This document shows, one piece after another, positions 23,075-34,427 of a stretch of DNA of 64,000 nucleotides (position 1 is its first letter; each line of letters opens with the position of its first letter). The translations under genes were made by a program, and so were the position numbers. A model generated the notes under the pieces. That model did not search any database. It was not told the DNA's origin and saw only the letters and a program-made list of their open reading frames with translations. The DNA is from Zea mays (taxonomy: Eukaryota; Streptophyta; Magnoliopsida; Poales; Poaceae). The stretch is from contig NC_050101.1 in assembly GCF_902167145.1 (NCBI RefSeq), forward strand, positions 116,837,789 to 116,901,788. Reading direction: 5' to 3'.

Positions 23075-26000
23075 TGTCACACCCGGCTTTAAGGAACAAA
23101 GCCAGGTGCATCTCATACATGCGCCAAGAAGACAACATATATAATAACAGAGTGTATAGAGATAAATGTCAATAACATCAGAGTATTTATTACATAGGGG
23201 AAGACTTATTACAAAATAAAAGATAAATATAAAACGAACTAAGGATCGTTGGCGCCAATGTCAACTGAGAAACGCCACCTAGATCAGATCATACTCCTCG
23301 CCTTGTGGCTCCTCCTGAACCACCTGTTCTTCTCCTGTGGGGGGGGTGTGAGACAGTAAGGGTGAGCTCACACATGATCATAGCTCAACAAGTTGTGGGG
23401 AACCAGTGGACATAAACTCACAAAGGTGTGAGTTCATGTGATGTGTAAGGCTAAATCAATGACAGGGGTTAAAGCTGAGCATTGCTTTTAAGTAGTTGGT
23501 CAAACTTTTATTAGCAGTTACTAAGTGTAAGTAAATACCAAACCTTAAGTAAAGTAATTGAACAAAATTAATAATAAACCCATGCAATGCAAATGACAAA
23601 ATTGAATTTAAGTTCCATAATTTAAACATCAGAGAGTCCTGAGCTGCTCATGACCGTGAGCTCGGCTAGTATACCAGTTTTATACTCTGCAGAGGTTGTA
23701 CCCTTTACCCACAAGTCATGTTACCCATCTGCCAAGGGGTCGCGACTCCCATACACCTCTACCTAGGAAGCGCGACAGGGCAACACTACGAGGCCTTTAC
23801 AAAGTTCCACTAGCTTCCGAAAACCCGCTACAGTTATGGGAAGAGCACTTGCAAGAATCCCCCGTCTGACCGCCATCGCAGCTAAATCAACCCGAGAACC
23901 TCCTTGCATGCAACTCCCCTACTGCCCTTGCCCCTTTCGGGTAAGGTAGTCTTCCACTAGCTTTCCTAATTAGTCAGCCAAGGGCGTCCCATTAAACCCT
24001 TGTGGTGGCACGTGTTTCTCAAGTTAAGCTCTATGTTCCAATTAACATTAATGAACTTGACATGAACATAAATAGAATAACAAGAATAATTGGAACATAG
24101 GTATAATAAATGATTATCCCAAAACCATGTAAAGTCATAGCAAACTACCCAAGTGATTCAGGGGTAAACAAGGTAATGACATAAACAATCTAGGGTGACC
24201 TATTGGGTCCCATCAAAATTAACCTATGCATAAATAAATGGTATTAAAGAACATTATTGGGTAAAAAGTGGTCAAGGGCACAATTTGCCTTCAATGAGCT
24301 CCTGCTCAGCTACTTCAACCTGCTGCTCACCAGGATCCTCGGTCACGGGTTCTTCTACTCGCCACAATACAAACAAGCATAGTGCATATAGAGAAATTAA
24401 CATTACACCAAACATATGTACAAAATACACAGTAATAATCTACACATTAAAATAAAATCCTAGGAACAGGAATCATAATTTTTTTCGAGTTATAGATTTT
24501 AAGTTATGGATTTTCAAAGGTTTTATGTGTTTAAGATAGGTTAAGTGAGAATTAAATTTTCTTACTGTTTTCATGACAAAACAGAGACTCTAAGTGATAG
24601 ATAATAAAATTACAAAATTTTAGGAACTGGAATGGAGTAATTTGGAGTTCATAGGCATTTTCTATGAATTATTGAAGTTCTAGCAATTATTTTCCTGTTA
24701 AAAATCTATTTTCTATTTCATTTATTCAATTTAAACGATCTCTGGACTGGGCCTCAAATTCATAAAAGGCCAGGGGGCTCGGGATAAGAATCCCCAGACA
24801 CAGAGAACAGTCCACAACGGACGGCGGGTTGATTATAATAAAACAGAGGGTCTCTTTTGACTAATGTGCCCGCGAAGGGGTATCACGATATCTAGGCCGT
24901 TGGATCACAATCCAATGGCACGGATTAGATCCACACCCACCCGAATAGGTAGGCCACATGGGCCACCCGATCGACATCTAACGGTTGCGTTTTAATGAAA
25001 CGTGATCCAACCAGGACCACCCGATCATGATCTGAGGGCCGAGACACCACAACGGTTTGATGAGATCGCGATCCAATCCGGCCCATCCGATCCGCGATCC
25101 ACGGTTGGTAGTCGCCCAAGCCCCCATCGGATCGCATCCACCCATCAAAATCTCAACAGCGCAGAGCATTTCTTCTACCCTCGACACTCTCTCTCCTCAC
25201 CGCGACCCGAGCTCGACGGAGCTACAACGCTCGATTGATTGAAATCGCACGCTAGAGGTAAAGGCGACCGCCAGGTAAAGGACTCACCGAGGACTCGCCC
25301 GCCATTACGCTACTCGCGTTGGAAGGGGCAGGGGTAGGAGGAGATCCTTACCGAACTATGCAGCGCAGAGAGCTGACGGCAAAGGGGCGAGCTCCACAGC
25401 GGAAACACAGCTCCGACGACGAATCCAGGCCAGGACCGGACGCTACTCCGCCCAATAACGCGATGCGTGGATTCCCCAGGTAGTGGCAAAGCACACGCGC
25501 TGCACCCCACGGCCACCCGATTGCGCGAATCCGAAATACCCCGCGGCGACGCTCCTCTCTTTTCACAAAGCTTTGTGCGGCGGGCAACTTCCCAGGGTAC
25601 AACAGCCGGCTCTCGGTCGTGGGTCAACAGGAAGGCATCGAGGCTCCCTTTTATCCCCACAGTCCGGGTCAAAGGAGAGGAACGGGTTGGACCATGATTC
25701 CCGAATCCAGCGGCACCGGCGACGTCCTCCATGCACGGGCGGGTTCGTTGCGAAGGGATAGAGCTGGCTTCCCTGGTCCACATGCCAGATAGAGACGGCT
25801 CGGGCAGGCTCACCACCGAGTCGATGGCAGGCGAGCCCGAGGTCGCAGCGACGCAAGGGACGCAGCACAGTCGGCTTGCAAAGCTGACATGTGGTCCCGC
25901 GCGCAAGCGAGCGTCGATAGGCGTAAGCGACTGCCCCGTGGGGTCAGGATGTCAGCGCCTGCCCGTTAGCTGGGCCGCGCGCGCCAGCGAGGGAAATAGA

Positions 26001-26393
26001 AGGTGGGCCGAATTGGGATCTACGGCCCAGGTACGCTTCCCCTTTTTTTCTTTTAAGTTTTATTTTCTGTTTTTCTTTTATAATTGTTTTGAATCAAATT
26101 TGAATTTGAATATAATTTTAACCTTTGAATTAAATGCACACATTCCCATTCTATTATGGAAATATTTATATTTTATTACATATTATTTTTTTACATTATT
26201 TTTATATAGTCACAAAATGCACACAAAAATGAAACCTCGGCATGATGCAAAAGTTTTGTGGCTTTTATGTTATTAATTATTTGTTTTTACCTAGGGTGTA
26301 CACATGTGATGATGCACAAAGGTTAAACTCACATAAGGAGAAATTGTTTCTCTATTGATATTATTTCTAACAATTTACAAAGTGGGTATTACA
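23075..26393 (-). repeat. element A LTR 3 (5' LTR side of the dimer)
   Basis: A 3319-bp LTR ending at gggtattaca, followed at once by the TSD copy cgatt (26394-26398). It matches LTR 2 in its left part and differs from both LTR 1 and LTR 2 at many positions right of about 24479, first in T-run length (seven instead of six). Confidence 0.95.
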
Positions 26394-26398
26394 CGATT

Positions 26399-29300
26399 AT
26401 ACTCAGCTGAGGATCTCCAATCACACGACATATGTAGCACTTAACCCTTGCATATGTCAACTCGCCACCGGGGTTCTTAAGACCAGATCAGGTTCACACC
26501 AACCGAGAGCACAGATACACCACCGTCCAGCCTCTTGCCACGGAGGGTACACGCTACTCTCGCCATCTCTCCACTCCCATCGCGTGCTATCTTATTCTGG
26601 TATTAGTCTGCCTGAGGCAAAGCTTACCCATGACGAGGCATGTGACCAGTTAAAGGGTCCTCAGTCATCAATCCTACATCGGCACAGTCCTTAATCGACT
26701 CAGATGGAGACACTACACTAAGACTCTCTTCTCGTGCAAGTCACCCGCCCGGTCTCAGCTTAATCATTTCAAACCCAAAGTTTGGTACCTGATAGAGGTA
26801 CATCTTCTCGGATGTTGAACCCATCATGGCCATGATGGATCCACCATCAAGTTTTGTTTTTGAAAGCATCCCACCCACTTTGCAACATCATCTTTGAGAA
26901 AACAAAACATTTTGTTTTTCTAAAGCAAAGCTAAGCATAAGAAAACCTTTTGTAAAACAGGGATTAGGAAGTAATCCAAGGAAGGAGATGCAGGAATGGG
27001 TTTAGCACACAACTCCTACCACTTAATGCATCAAGGAAGTGAGAAAGACTTTAAAAAGATCAAGGAGGTGGCAAATGCATCGGGGCTTGCCTTGTGTTAC
27101 TGGTGAATCAGGCTCGGTTCTGCAGATATCGAAATAAAAGCAGTTGCCTGCCTGATGTTCCTCAAGTGGTGGTGAAGTCTTCTCTTCTTCGACTTCTACT
27201 TCTTATTCGTTTTCTAAATATAACCATACATAATAATGAATGCCCATGTAATGCTCATGAGAGTGCAAAGATAATAAAAGTTTATTATCTAAAGTCTTGA
27301 ATACAATTTTCCTTCATGGATCTCCGAGAACTTAGGGTTTCCGGAGTCAATAGTGAAGTTCATAAGGCAGGGGCTAGGGTTTTGGGTTCTAAGTATCAAA
27401 CATGGTCCAAATCATATCAAACTTTACCCAAGGCTTCTAAATAATATTTAAGGGTCATCTAAAAATTTGGGGATTTTTGGAATTATTATTGATTCTCTAA
27501 ACATCTAGAAATAAGGTCTTAGACTGTTTTAAATACTTTATAATTTCCTATTTGGACTAAAAATTATGAAACTATTTTTATTAAATTCTATAGGAAATTA
27601 GAAACCTAGCAAAATTAGTTTGGTATTTTTATCATTTTTCTACAATTTCTTATAGGTTTCCAAAGTCTGGCAGAAAAAGAAAAAGGAAAAGTCATGAATA
27701 GTACTGGACCGGATCGGGCCCAAGTCAGCCCAATAACAGCAGAAACGCGCCCGCGTCGACTTTTGCAAGAACAACCCTGGCTTCTTGAATAACCTAAAGT
27801 GGGGTCACAACACTATTAACTCAGTCACTGACACCTCACACAAACACCCCTCAAGTTCTATCTCTTCACAACACTCAGTCCACGACGGTGACTGGTGAGG
27901 AGCCGAGCTCCGGCAAGCCACTACTGGCCGGGTTACGCCAAGACCGGTGCTCCCTGATGATTGGAACCTAATTCGAACCTTAACAAATGTTTTCCCTCAA
28001 CTAATTTCTGGATTGAAGCCCTACAGCGCCCTGCCCACGGTGACCGCAAGCACCACGGGCAATCCAGCGCGTTCCCGATGATCTATGAGGTTCTAGCTCA
28101 ATTGGACGGGTCGGTGAGCATCAAGAGCAAGCAAGGGTGCCAAAACAAGAATGCAGCGGGCGAGATTGGACCTAAATTGGGCTGGCCACGGTGAGGCCTT
28201 TCTGCGGCGTTCTTGAGAGATTTGGGGGAAATTCAAAATTGAAGCTCTCTGATGATCGATTGAGGGCACGATTTGGGTGGCTTGGTGCTTAACTACCCTA
28301 TAGAGCTCACGGTGGCCTCAATTTATAGTAGGCAAGAGCGATGGCCATTGAATCGGACGACGACGCACGGCGTTCGGAGGAGTGGGAGGTCACTGGCTTA
28401 AGGAATTCTTGGCATCTACCATGGCAGCCCTCATCGGTGATGATCAGATGGCCAAAGTGAGCCACGACGATGCGATGGACGTGCCGAGGTATGTGGCGCA
28501 AGGCCGTGAAGTGGCTGTCACCGGCGAGTTCATCCGAAGCGACCGTGGCAAGCTTGGTACGGTGGCCGGAGTAGTTTAATGGCCGGAGTATATCCACGAC
28601 GATGATACTTACTCAACCCCGAGCGTTATCCAGTCGATCCGAACGCGAATCACGGCGGTGAAGGCACGAATCTGTGCGCGGCTCGTCGGCGGCGAGGTTC
28701 TCTGAACCTGATCCCCCCCGTTCACTGTACCATGGTGATTACCATGCAGTCAGTCTGTCAGAGCAAAATCAGAGCCACTTTTCTCCTCATTTCATGTGAC
28801 AACCCCATCATCCCACTGCATCAAAGTTATAGCCCAATTAACCAACTACAATCTTGCTATGGGGATCATGCCCAAACTTGCGCCGGATCATGTTCAAATC
28901 TGGGTTCAAAGATTGCCTCATCACACTGTCAGACCAGGTTCAGTCTCTAGACAGCCTGACAGCCCATCTTTGGGTGTATTTTTCTTCACATTTTTCATAA
29001 CAACTGTGTTGCATCCCTTAAACAAAGTTGTTCACCTTTGATAGATCTACAGAATTGATGTGGTGACCTAGGGCAAAACCCTTATGGTTTGAAAGTTACA
29101 AGGCCCCAAAGTTGAGCTAATATCACTAATTTCAGACTTAAGCAATTGGAGTATGAGTGGGGCTCTTTTGCAAATAAGTCCAAAACTCAAGGTTTAGGTT
29201 GCAAATCTTAATAATTGTGAACCATATAACTTAAGACACCTTACTTTCATGGTTTTTGCACTTTAGCCCAAAAGTGCACTAATTTTGCATTTAGCCCCCT

Positions 29301-29621
29301 AGGGTTTAACTCTAGGGTTTTCCAGGGTTCTATTTAGGGTTTCTTGCACTCTTAGGGTTTGGATCCCACTTAAGTTCATCCATGGTGACACTTTATGACT
29401 TTTTCAATTGAATTTTGAAGTTTTATCTTGTTTAGGCCTTGTTTGCTCTATTAAACCCAATCCAGGGTTGAGTAGGGTTTTATCCACAAAATGTCATCAC
29501 AATACAACTTGTTTGAAATTTTTGCCTAGTGAATGCATTCTAGATGTAACAAACACATGAAATGCCAATGCTTATGATGTTATGCTCAAATTTTAGTGAT
29601 AGTAACACCAGGGGTGTTACA
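26399..29621 (-). repeat. element C 3' LTR, proximal part
   Basis: Resumes the C LTR after element A and aligns with 47507-49539. It is about 1.2 kb longer than the right LTR because 27729-28932 has no counterpart there; the block is bounded by gtcag at 27724-27728 and 28928-28932. Short ORFs such as 27961-28194 and 28382-28579 lie in this extra block and show no family resemblance. The LTR ends in ggggtgttaca at 29621. Confidence 0.92.
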
Positions 29622-29638
29622 TCCTTCCCCCCATAAAA
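29622..29638 (-). other. polypurine tract, element C
   Basis: Minus-strand ttttatggggggaagga directly before the 3' LTR start TGTAACACC. Confidence 0.85.
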
Positions 29639-29772
29639 GAATCTTGTCCCGAGATTAAAAGTCCTAGGGTAAGTAATGGAAAAGGAAATGCTTCACTCTT
29701 TTATTTCCTTATTCTTAGTACAAGGCAGGGGTGGTTTGGGGCTCACTCCTTTATTACACAATTGTATACACT

Positions 29773-30054
29773 TTACAAATTACATGAGGCTAAAAAGCCT
29801 GGGAAATTCTTTTCTAAAAAGTCTCGAGTTTCCCATGTAGCCTCATCTTCTGAATGATGGTTCCACTGTATCTTGTAAAACTTGAGAGTTCTTCTCCGGG
29901 TAATCCTGTCCTTTTGATCCAAGACTCGAATAGGATGTTCTGAATATGTCAAGTCTGGCTCTAAGGAAACATCTGTTACTTCAATGGTTCGATCGGGAAC
30001 CTGAAGACATTTCTTCAGGTGAGACACGTGGAACACATTATGTACTGCAGACAA
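29773..30054 (-). pseudogene. pol: element C: integrase C-terminus with chromodomain
   Basis: Encodes the tail of Pol. It begins with SAVHNVFHVSHLKKC, the conserved region after the GPY/F module, and ends in a chromodomain (IQWNHHSEDEATWE). It lies in a different frame from the integrase core at 30357-30824, so at least one frameshift separates them; the interval 30055-30356 still shows integrase-like sequence in pieces. This is the best evidence that C is a chromovirus. Confidence 0.88.
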
Positions 30055-30356
30055 GGTTTTGGGTAATCAAAGTCAGTATGCCACTAGTCCACATTGTTCA
30101 AGTATAGGGAAAGGACCAATGTACCGGGGTGCAAGCTTCCCTTTTACCCCGAAACGTGTTACCCCCTTCATTGGTGAAACTTTCAGATAGACATAATCTC
30201 CAACCAGAAAGTACAAGGGCATCCGTCGTTTGTCTGCGTAACTCTTCTGTCGAGCTTAAGCTTTCTTCAAATTATGAATTATTTGCTGAACTTTTTCTTC
30301 GGTCTCCTTTACCATATCTGGCCTGAAGAAACTTCTTTCACCTGGTTCAGACCAGT

Positions 30357-30824
30357 TTAACGGAGTACGACACCGTCGGCCATACAAAGCTTCGAAGGGT
30401 GCCATCTTAATACTTTCTTGATAGCATTATTATATGAGAACTCCGCTAATGGTAAGCAATCATCCCATTTCTGTGGGAATTCCAGAACACATGCTCGTAA
30501 CATATCTTCAAGTATTTGATTGACCCTCTCAGTTTGACCACTTGTTTGAGGATGATAGGCCGAACTATGGAGCAACTTGGTACCCAAGGATTTGTGAAGT
30601 TCTTCCCAAAATTTGGATACAAACTGAGGTCCACGATCCGACACTATGGTCTTCGGAACACCGTGCAAACTGAGAATACGAGCAATGTACAGTTCTGCAT
30701 ATGCAGTTACTGGATATTTTACTTTGACTGGAAGGAAGTGGGCGATCTTTGTGAGTCGGTCAATGATAACCCAAATGGAGTCAAAGCCTTTTGCTGTTCT
30801 GGGTAATCCCACAACAAAGTCCAT
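30357..30824 (-). pseudogene. pol: element C: integrase catalytic core
   Basis: The frame shows the three catalytic acidic residues in MDFVVGLPR, IVSDRGPQF and GQTERVNQ, with the usual spacing of Ty3/gypsy integrases. A TGA upstream, where relatives have tryptophan (around 30835-30845), and a frame break near 30400 flank it. It is a fragment of the same gene as the neighbouring pol pieces. Confidence 0.9.
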
Positions 30825-30971
30825 GCTAATATCTTCCCATTTTCATGTTGGTATTGGTAGAGATTGTAATGGACCAGCAGTCTTCATATGTATGGCTTTG
30901 ACATGCGTACAAGTGTCACACTTTGCCACATAGCGTGCAATCTCGATTTTCATCTTTGTCCACCAATAATG

Positions 30972-31367
30972 CTATTTTAGATCGTGATACATCTTAGTTC
31001 TTTCGGGATGAATAGAATAGCGACTAAGATGTGCTTCGTCTAGAATTTGCTGGCGGATCTCTTCATTCTTAGGCACAACTATGCGGGTATTAAACCATAC
31101 AATACCTTGATCGTTTTTTCTGAAACATTTGGCTCTTCCGGCCTTTATTTTCTCATGGATGTGCTTCATACCCTCATTATCCTTTTGAGCATCCATTATC
31201 CTTTGTAAAAGGACTGACTCAAGCTTTAGTTGATTTAAGGCTCCTTGTTGGATCATTCCTAGGTTTAACTTCTCCATCTCCTGGCATAACGTAATGTCAG
31301 AAGTCTTCATCGTCAGACATGCATCTGCCACTACATTAGCCTTGCCTGGGTGGTAATGAATTTCCAA
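30972..31367 (-). pseudogene. pol: element C: end of RNase H and integrase zinc-binding region
   Basis: Starts at the RNase H tail ([15 protein letters not shown]) and runs through the spacer to the histidine part of the integrase HHCC finger (HLSRYSIHPERTKMYHDLK), where a TAG stops it. The cysteine pair lies just downstream (AKCDTC, about 30915-30935). It is out of frame with the RT piece at 31592, so a frameshift lies within RNase H near 31470. Confidence 0.87.
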
Positions 31368-31591
31368 TTCATAGTCCTTAATAAGCTCGAGTCATCGCCT
31401 CTGTCTCATGTTCAATTCTGACTGGGTGAATATGTACTTCAAACTTTTATGATCTGTATAAATGTGATAGATATTCCCAGTAGATAATGACGCCAGATTT
31501 TTAGGGCGTGAACCACCACAGCTAACTCCACATCATGAGTTGGATAATGTTCCTCATGCCAGCGCAACTGCCTTGAAGCATAAGCTATCAC

Positions 31592-31912
31592 TCAGCCTTC
31601 TTGCATTAATACACAGCCGAGACCACTACCTGATGCGTCGCAATACACATCAAAGGGCTTTTCAATATCCGGTTGAGCCAATACCGAAGCAGTGGTTAAT
31701 AATACCTTCAATTGTTCAAAGGCTTCATTACACTTTGAAGACCAAATAAATTTAGTATCATTCTTCAATAAACTTGTGATTGGTTTCACAAGCTTAGAAA
31801 AATCTGGAATGAATCGGCGGTAATAACCAGCTAGCCCCAGGAAACTTCGGACTTGATGTATAGTGGTTGGGGGTTTCCACTCCAAAATATCCTTGACTTT
31901 GCTTGGATCCAT
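31592..31912 (-). pseudogene. pol: element C: RT connection domain and start of RNase H
   Basis: Contains the RT thumb motif ([17 protein letters not shown]) and the first RNase H motif with its catalytic aspartate ([13 protein letters not shown]). It ends at a TGA that probably replaces an arginine CGA codon. Same frame as 31949-32352, from which one TAA separates it. Confidence 0.9.
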
Positions 31913-31948
31913 CGCAATCCCCTTGGCAGATAATACATGTCCCAGAAA

Positions 31949-32352
31949 TTAGATTTCTTCCAGCCAGAACGCGCACTTACTGAACTTAGCATATAATTGG
32001 TGCTCTCTTAAGCGCGTCAACATGATCCATAAATGCCGAGCATGCTCCTCTTCATTTTTGGAATATATCAAGATATCATCAATGAATACCACCACTAACT
32101 TATCCAGCTCGGGCATAAATACCGAGTTCATAAGATAGGTGAAGTGGGCAGGAGCATTTGTTAGTCCGAAAGACATAACCAGATATTCAAATAAACCATA
32201 CCGCGTTGTGAATGCGGTCTTGGGTATATCTTCGGGCTGGATACAAATCTGATGATAGCCTGATCTGAGGTCAATTTTGGAGAATACCCTCGCTCTAGTC
32301 AGTTGATCAAATAGAATGTCAATCCATGGAAGAGGGTACTTATTTTTGATAG
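31949..32352 (-). pseudogene. pol: element C: reverse transcriptase palm, 3' of the element D insertion
   Basis: Carries [21 protein letters not shown], the [12 protein letters not shown] motif and the catalytic [12 protein letters not shown]. The reading frame is cut at 32352/32353 by element D; the preceding part of the RT lies at 43891-44100. The open frame continues artificially into the D LTR up to 32461, and that part is not C sequence. Confidence 0.93.
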
Positions 32353-32830
32353 TGTTGGGGCGAAGGCGAAGACGCCACCCTTCGCTCGAGGCCTTCGCCG
32401 TCCTCGCTGCACCAACGGAGACAAGACAACGGGCAGACTTACCCTTCGCCTCATACGCCACCAGACGAAGACCTGTGACGAGGTCGTCTCATCTTGCGAC
32501 CCTGTCCAGAATGGAGGCCCACGTGTGGTCCGGCCCATTGTAAAAGGCCCTGCGTGGCCGTTGTGCGTTACGGGCCTAATTTGTAAAGGCCTCCCTGTAA
32601 TTACGGTCTGTAACCCCGCTTTATGGGAATATTCCGGGGATAACCTAGGTGTCTGAGGGCACATGCGTCCTTAACACACGACGCTGGGCACTCAGATACC
32701 TATAAATACCCCCGCACAGTGCCCTTGAGAGGCTAGGTTAACAGAGCTATTGCCATCTCGTGCGAAAACCCTGTTTACATTGCTACACCCCCCCGTTGGA
32801 TCAACTTGCACCAGTGAGCAAGTTCCAACA
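32353..32830 (+). repeat. element D 5' LTR
   Basis: 478 bp, TGTTGGGGCG to AAGTTCCAACA. Rich in cttcgc/gcgaag words, like the rest of D. The TATA box is at 32701. Confidence 0.95.
32701..32708 (+). promoter_or_regulatory. TATA box of element D 5' LTR
   Basis: tataaata, about 350 bases into the LTR and 170 bases before the gag ATG, a normal position for the U3 promoter. The same octamer is at 43762-43769 in the 3' LTR, from which neighbouring sequence could be transcribed. Confidence 0.7.
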
Positions 32831-32831
32831 T

Positions 32832-32848
32832 TTGGCGCCCACCGTTCG
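32832..32848 (+). other. primer-binding site, element D
   Basis: ttggcgcccaccgttcg starts one base after the LTR. The tggcgcc core differs from the initiator-Met type of elements A, B and C, so another tRNA primes this element; I cannot name it with confidence. Confidence 0.7.
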
Positions 32849-32870
32849 TGCTACGAAAAAACCAACCGCG

Positions 32871-34427
32871 ATGGCACCCAAGAAAGCTAGCTCGAAGGCT
32901 GACGAGGCTGCGAAGGCAGCACTGCTGGCCACAAAAAAGGGCAAGGCCCTCGCCCTCACCCACTCCACCCACCAAGAGGCTACTGAAGACGACGTTCTCC
33001 GCACCTGCGAAGACAACGTGCTCCGCACCTGCGAAGACGACGCTCTCCGCACCTGCGGCCCTGAAGGGCAGCCGCAACCTCCCCCAGGCTTCGCTCCACT
33101 AGAGGGCACGGACTTCACCGAGGATGGCGAAGTCATCGGCGTCTCAGCAGAAGAACAGCTACAGCTGCGCGCCCTGCGCATCAAGAACCGCAATCTCCAG
33201 AAGCAAAAGGAGATACTTGAGGCCAAGCGCCAACGTGTGTCTGCACAAGCCAAGGTGCGGCAAATGATACGAGACGAAGAGCAGAAGGCCCAGGAGCTCG
33301 AGCAAGAGATCGCGTTAATGCAGCGCGAAGGCCACTTCGGCCTGCAACACGGGCCACCCCTGCAACAGCGCGCACAAGTCGAAGACCTGCACTTCCCCCA
33401 GCGCGACCACGCCATCCAACACGCCACGCCATTCCAAGGGGTCAACTACCTCGACGAGCGAAGTCTCCTGGTGCCACACCTGCAAGTGACACCCTGGCCT
33501 GCCAACTTCCGGGCAGGGACCTATCCCAAGTACAACGGCAGCACTGACCCAGCACAGTACATCATGAGTTATTAGGTCGCCGTTGCATCTTCCGCAGGGG
33601 ACGACGCCACGATGGCCAAGTCTTTCATCATCGCCCTCGAGGGCCCGGCTCTCACCTGGTTCACCCGGTTGCCACCGCTGTCCATCGACTCCTGGAGAAG
33701 CCTCCGGGACAAATTCCTGCTCAATTTCCAAGGGTACCGCCCAGACACCGACGCCTTGGCCGAACTCTCACTCTGCAAGCAGCTGGAAAAAGAGACTCTG
33801 CGGGAGTATTACCGCAAGTTTCTGACACTCAAGTCACAGCTGCCCTCGGTCGATGACCAGATCGCCATCCACTACGCCATCAGTGGCCTTCGCGCCGGCG
33901 TCCTTTACAGCCACTGCATCAGAGATCCGCCCAAGAACCTTCAGGAATTATATCAGCTATTTGAAAAATACGCCAAATCCGAAGAGCTCCACCAGCGCAA
34001 AGTTGAGTCTTAGAGGAAACCCAAAGATGCTCCATAGTCCAGCCGCACGTGGACGAGAACTCCGCAGCCAGACTCCGGTCGAGACGGTCGCAATCAGCAG
34101 CAGGTGCACAACATTGCCAACCAGCACCCCACTGGTGATGCCCCTCGCCGCCAGGAATATCCCCCCCAGGGCCACGGAAATGGAACTCGCGGTAGGGGCC
34201 GGGGACGCGCGCAGCCGCCGCGCCGATTCTACTGTCTTTTCCACGGCGAAGACTGCGCCCACCAAACCAAAGACTGCCCAGAGACGAAGGCCACCAGAGA
34301 CAGGATGGCACGGGCGCAACCGGCCGACAACCCTAGAGTTGTCGCGCACACTTATCAGCAACACCCTCCACCATACATCCACGCCCCCGCCCCACATCCA
34401 CCGCACCACGCATACCAACACCACTAG
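32871..34427 (+). pseudogene. gag: element D: Gag
   Basis: Starts at the ATG 41 bases after the LTR (MAPKKASSKADEAAK). An N-terminal region with three copies of an eight-residue repeat (32985-33056) is followed by a long charged helix, likely a coiled coil (about 33140-33330). The Gag capsid-like domain (MAKSFIIALEGPALTWF, 33612 onward) ends near 34000. The tail is arginine/glycine- and proline-rich, with a histidine/cysteine knuckle (YCLFHGEDCAHQTKDC, about 34228-34278). In-frame TAG stops stand at 33573, 34011, 34035 and 34425, all explicable as CAG-to-TAG changes. The frame is otherwise kept and continues into protease. Confidence 0.88.
32985..33056 (+). repeat. three 24-bp tandem repeats inside D gag
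   Basis: Units at 32985-33008, 33009-33032 and 33033-33056 begin gaagac and end ccgcacctgc. They encode an eight-residue repeat (EDxxLRTC), so unit number can change without breaking the frame. Confidence 0.88.

Larger units (their letters stand above)
6232..26393 (-). mobile_element. element A tandem dimer: LTR-internal-LTR-internal-LTR (Ty3/gypsy, Tekay-like)
   Basis: Three LTRs (6232-9549, 14653-17971, 23075-26393) flank two internal regions (9550-14652, 17972-23074) with an 8422-bp period. On the minus strand each LTR runs TGTAATACCC to GGGTGTGACA. The whole array has one 5-bp TSD, cgatt, at 6227-6231 and 26394-26398, and no TSD at the internal junctions. The unoccupied site is cgatt at 47502-47506 in the other C LTR. 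The internals differ at one base (t11606 versus c20028), a synonymous change. The middle LTR is a mosaic of the outer two. All this fits one insertion followed by unequal LTR-LTR crossing-over, not two insertions. Confidence 0.96.

Noticed and set aside
6232..26393. Two independent, adjacent insertions of element A
   Set aside because: Only one TSD, three LTRs instead of four, shared lesions and a mosaic middle LTR all contradict this.
27729..28932. Separate mobile element with a gtcag TSD in the C 3' LTR
   Set aside because: No TG..CA or inverted-repeat termini and no coding capacity; deletion in the other LTR is simpler, though not excluded.
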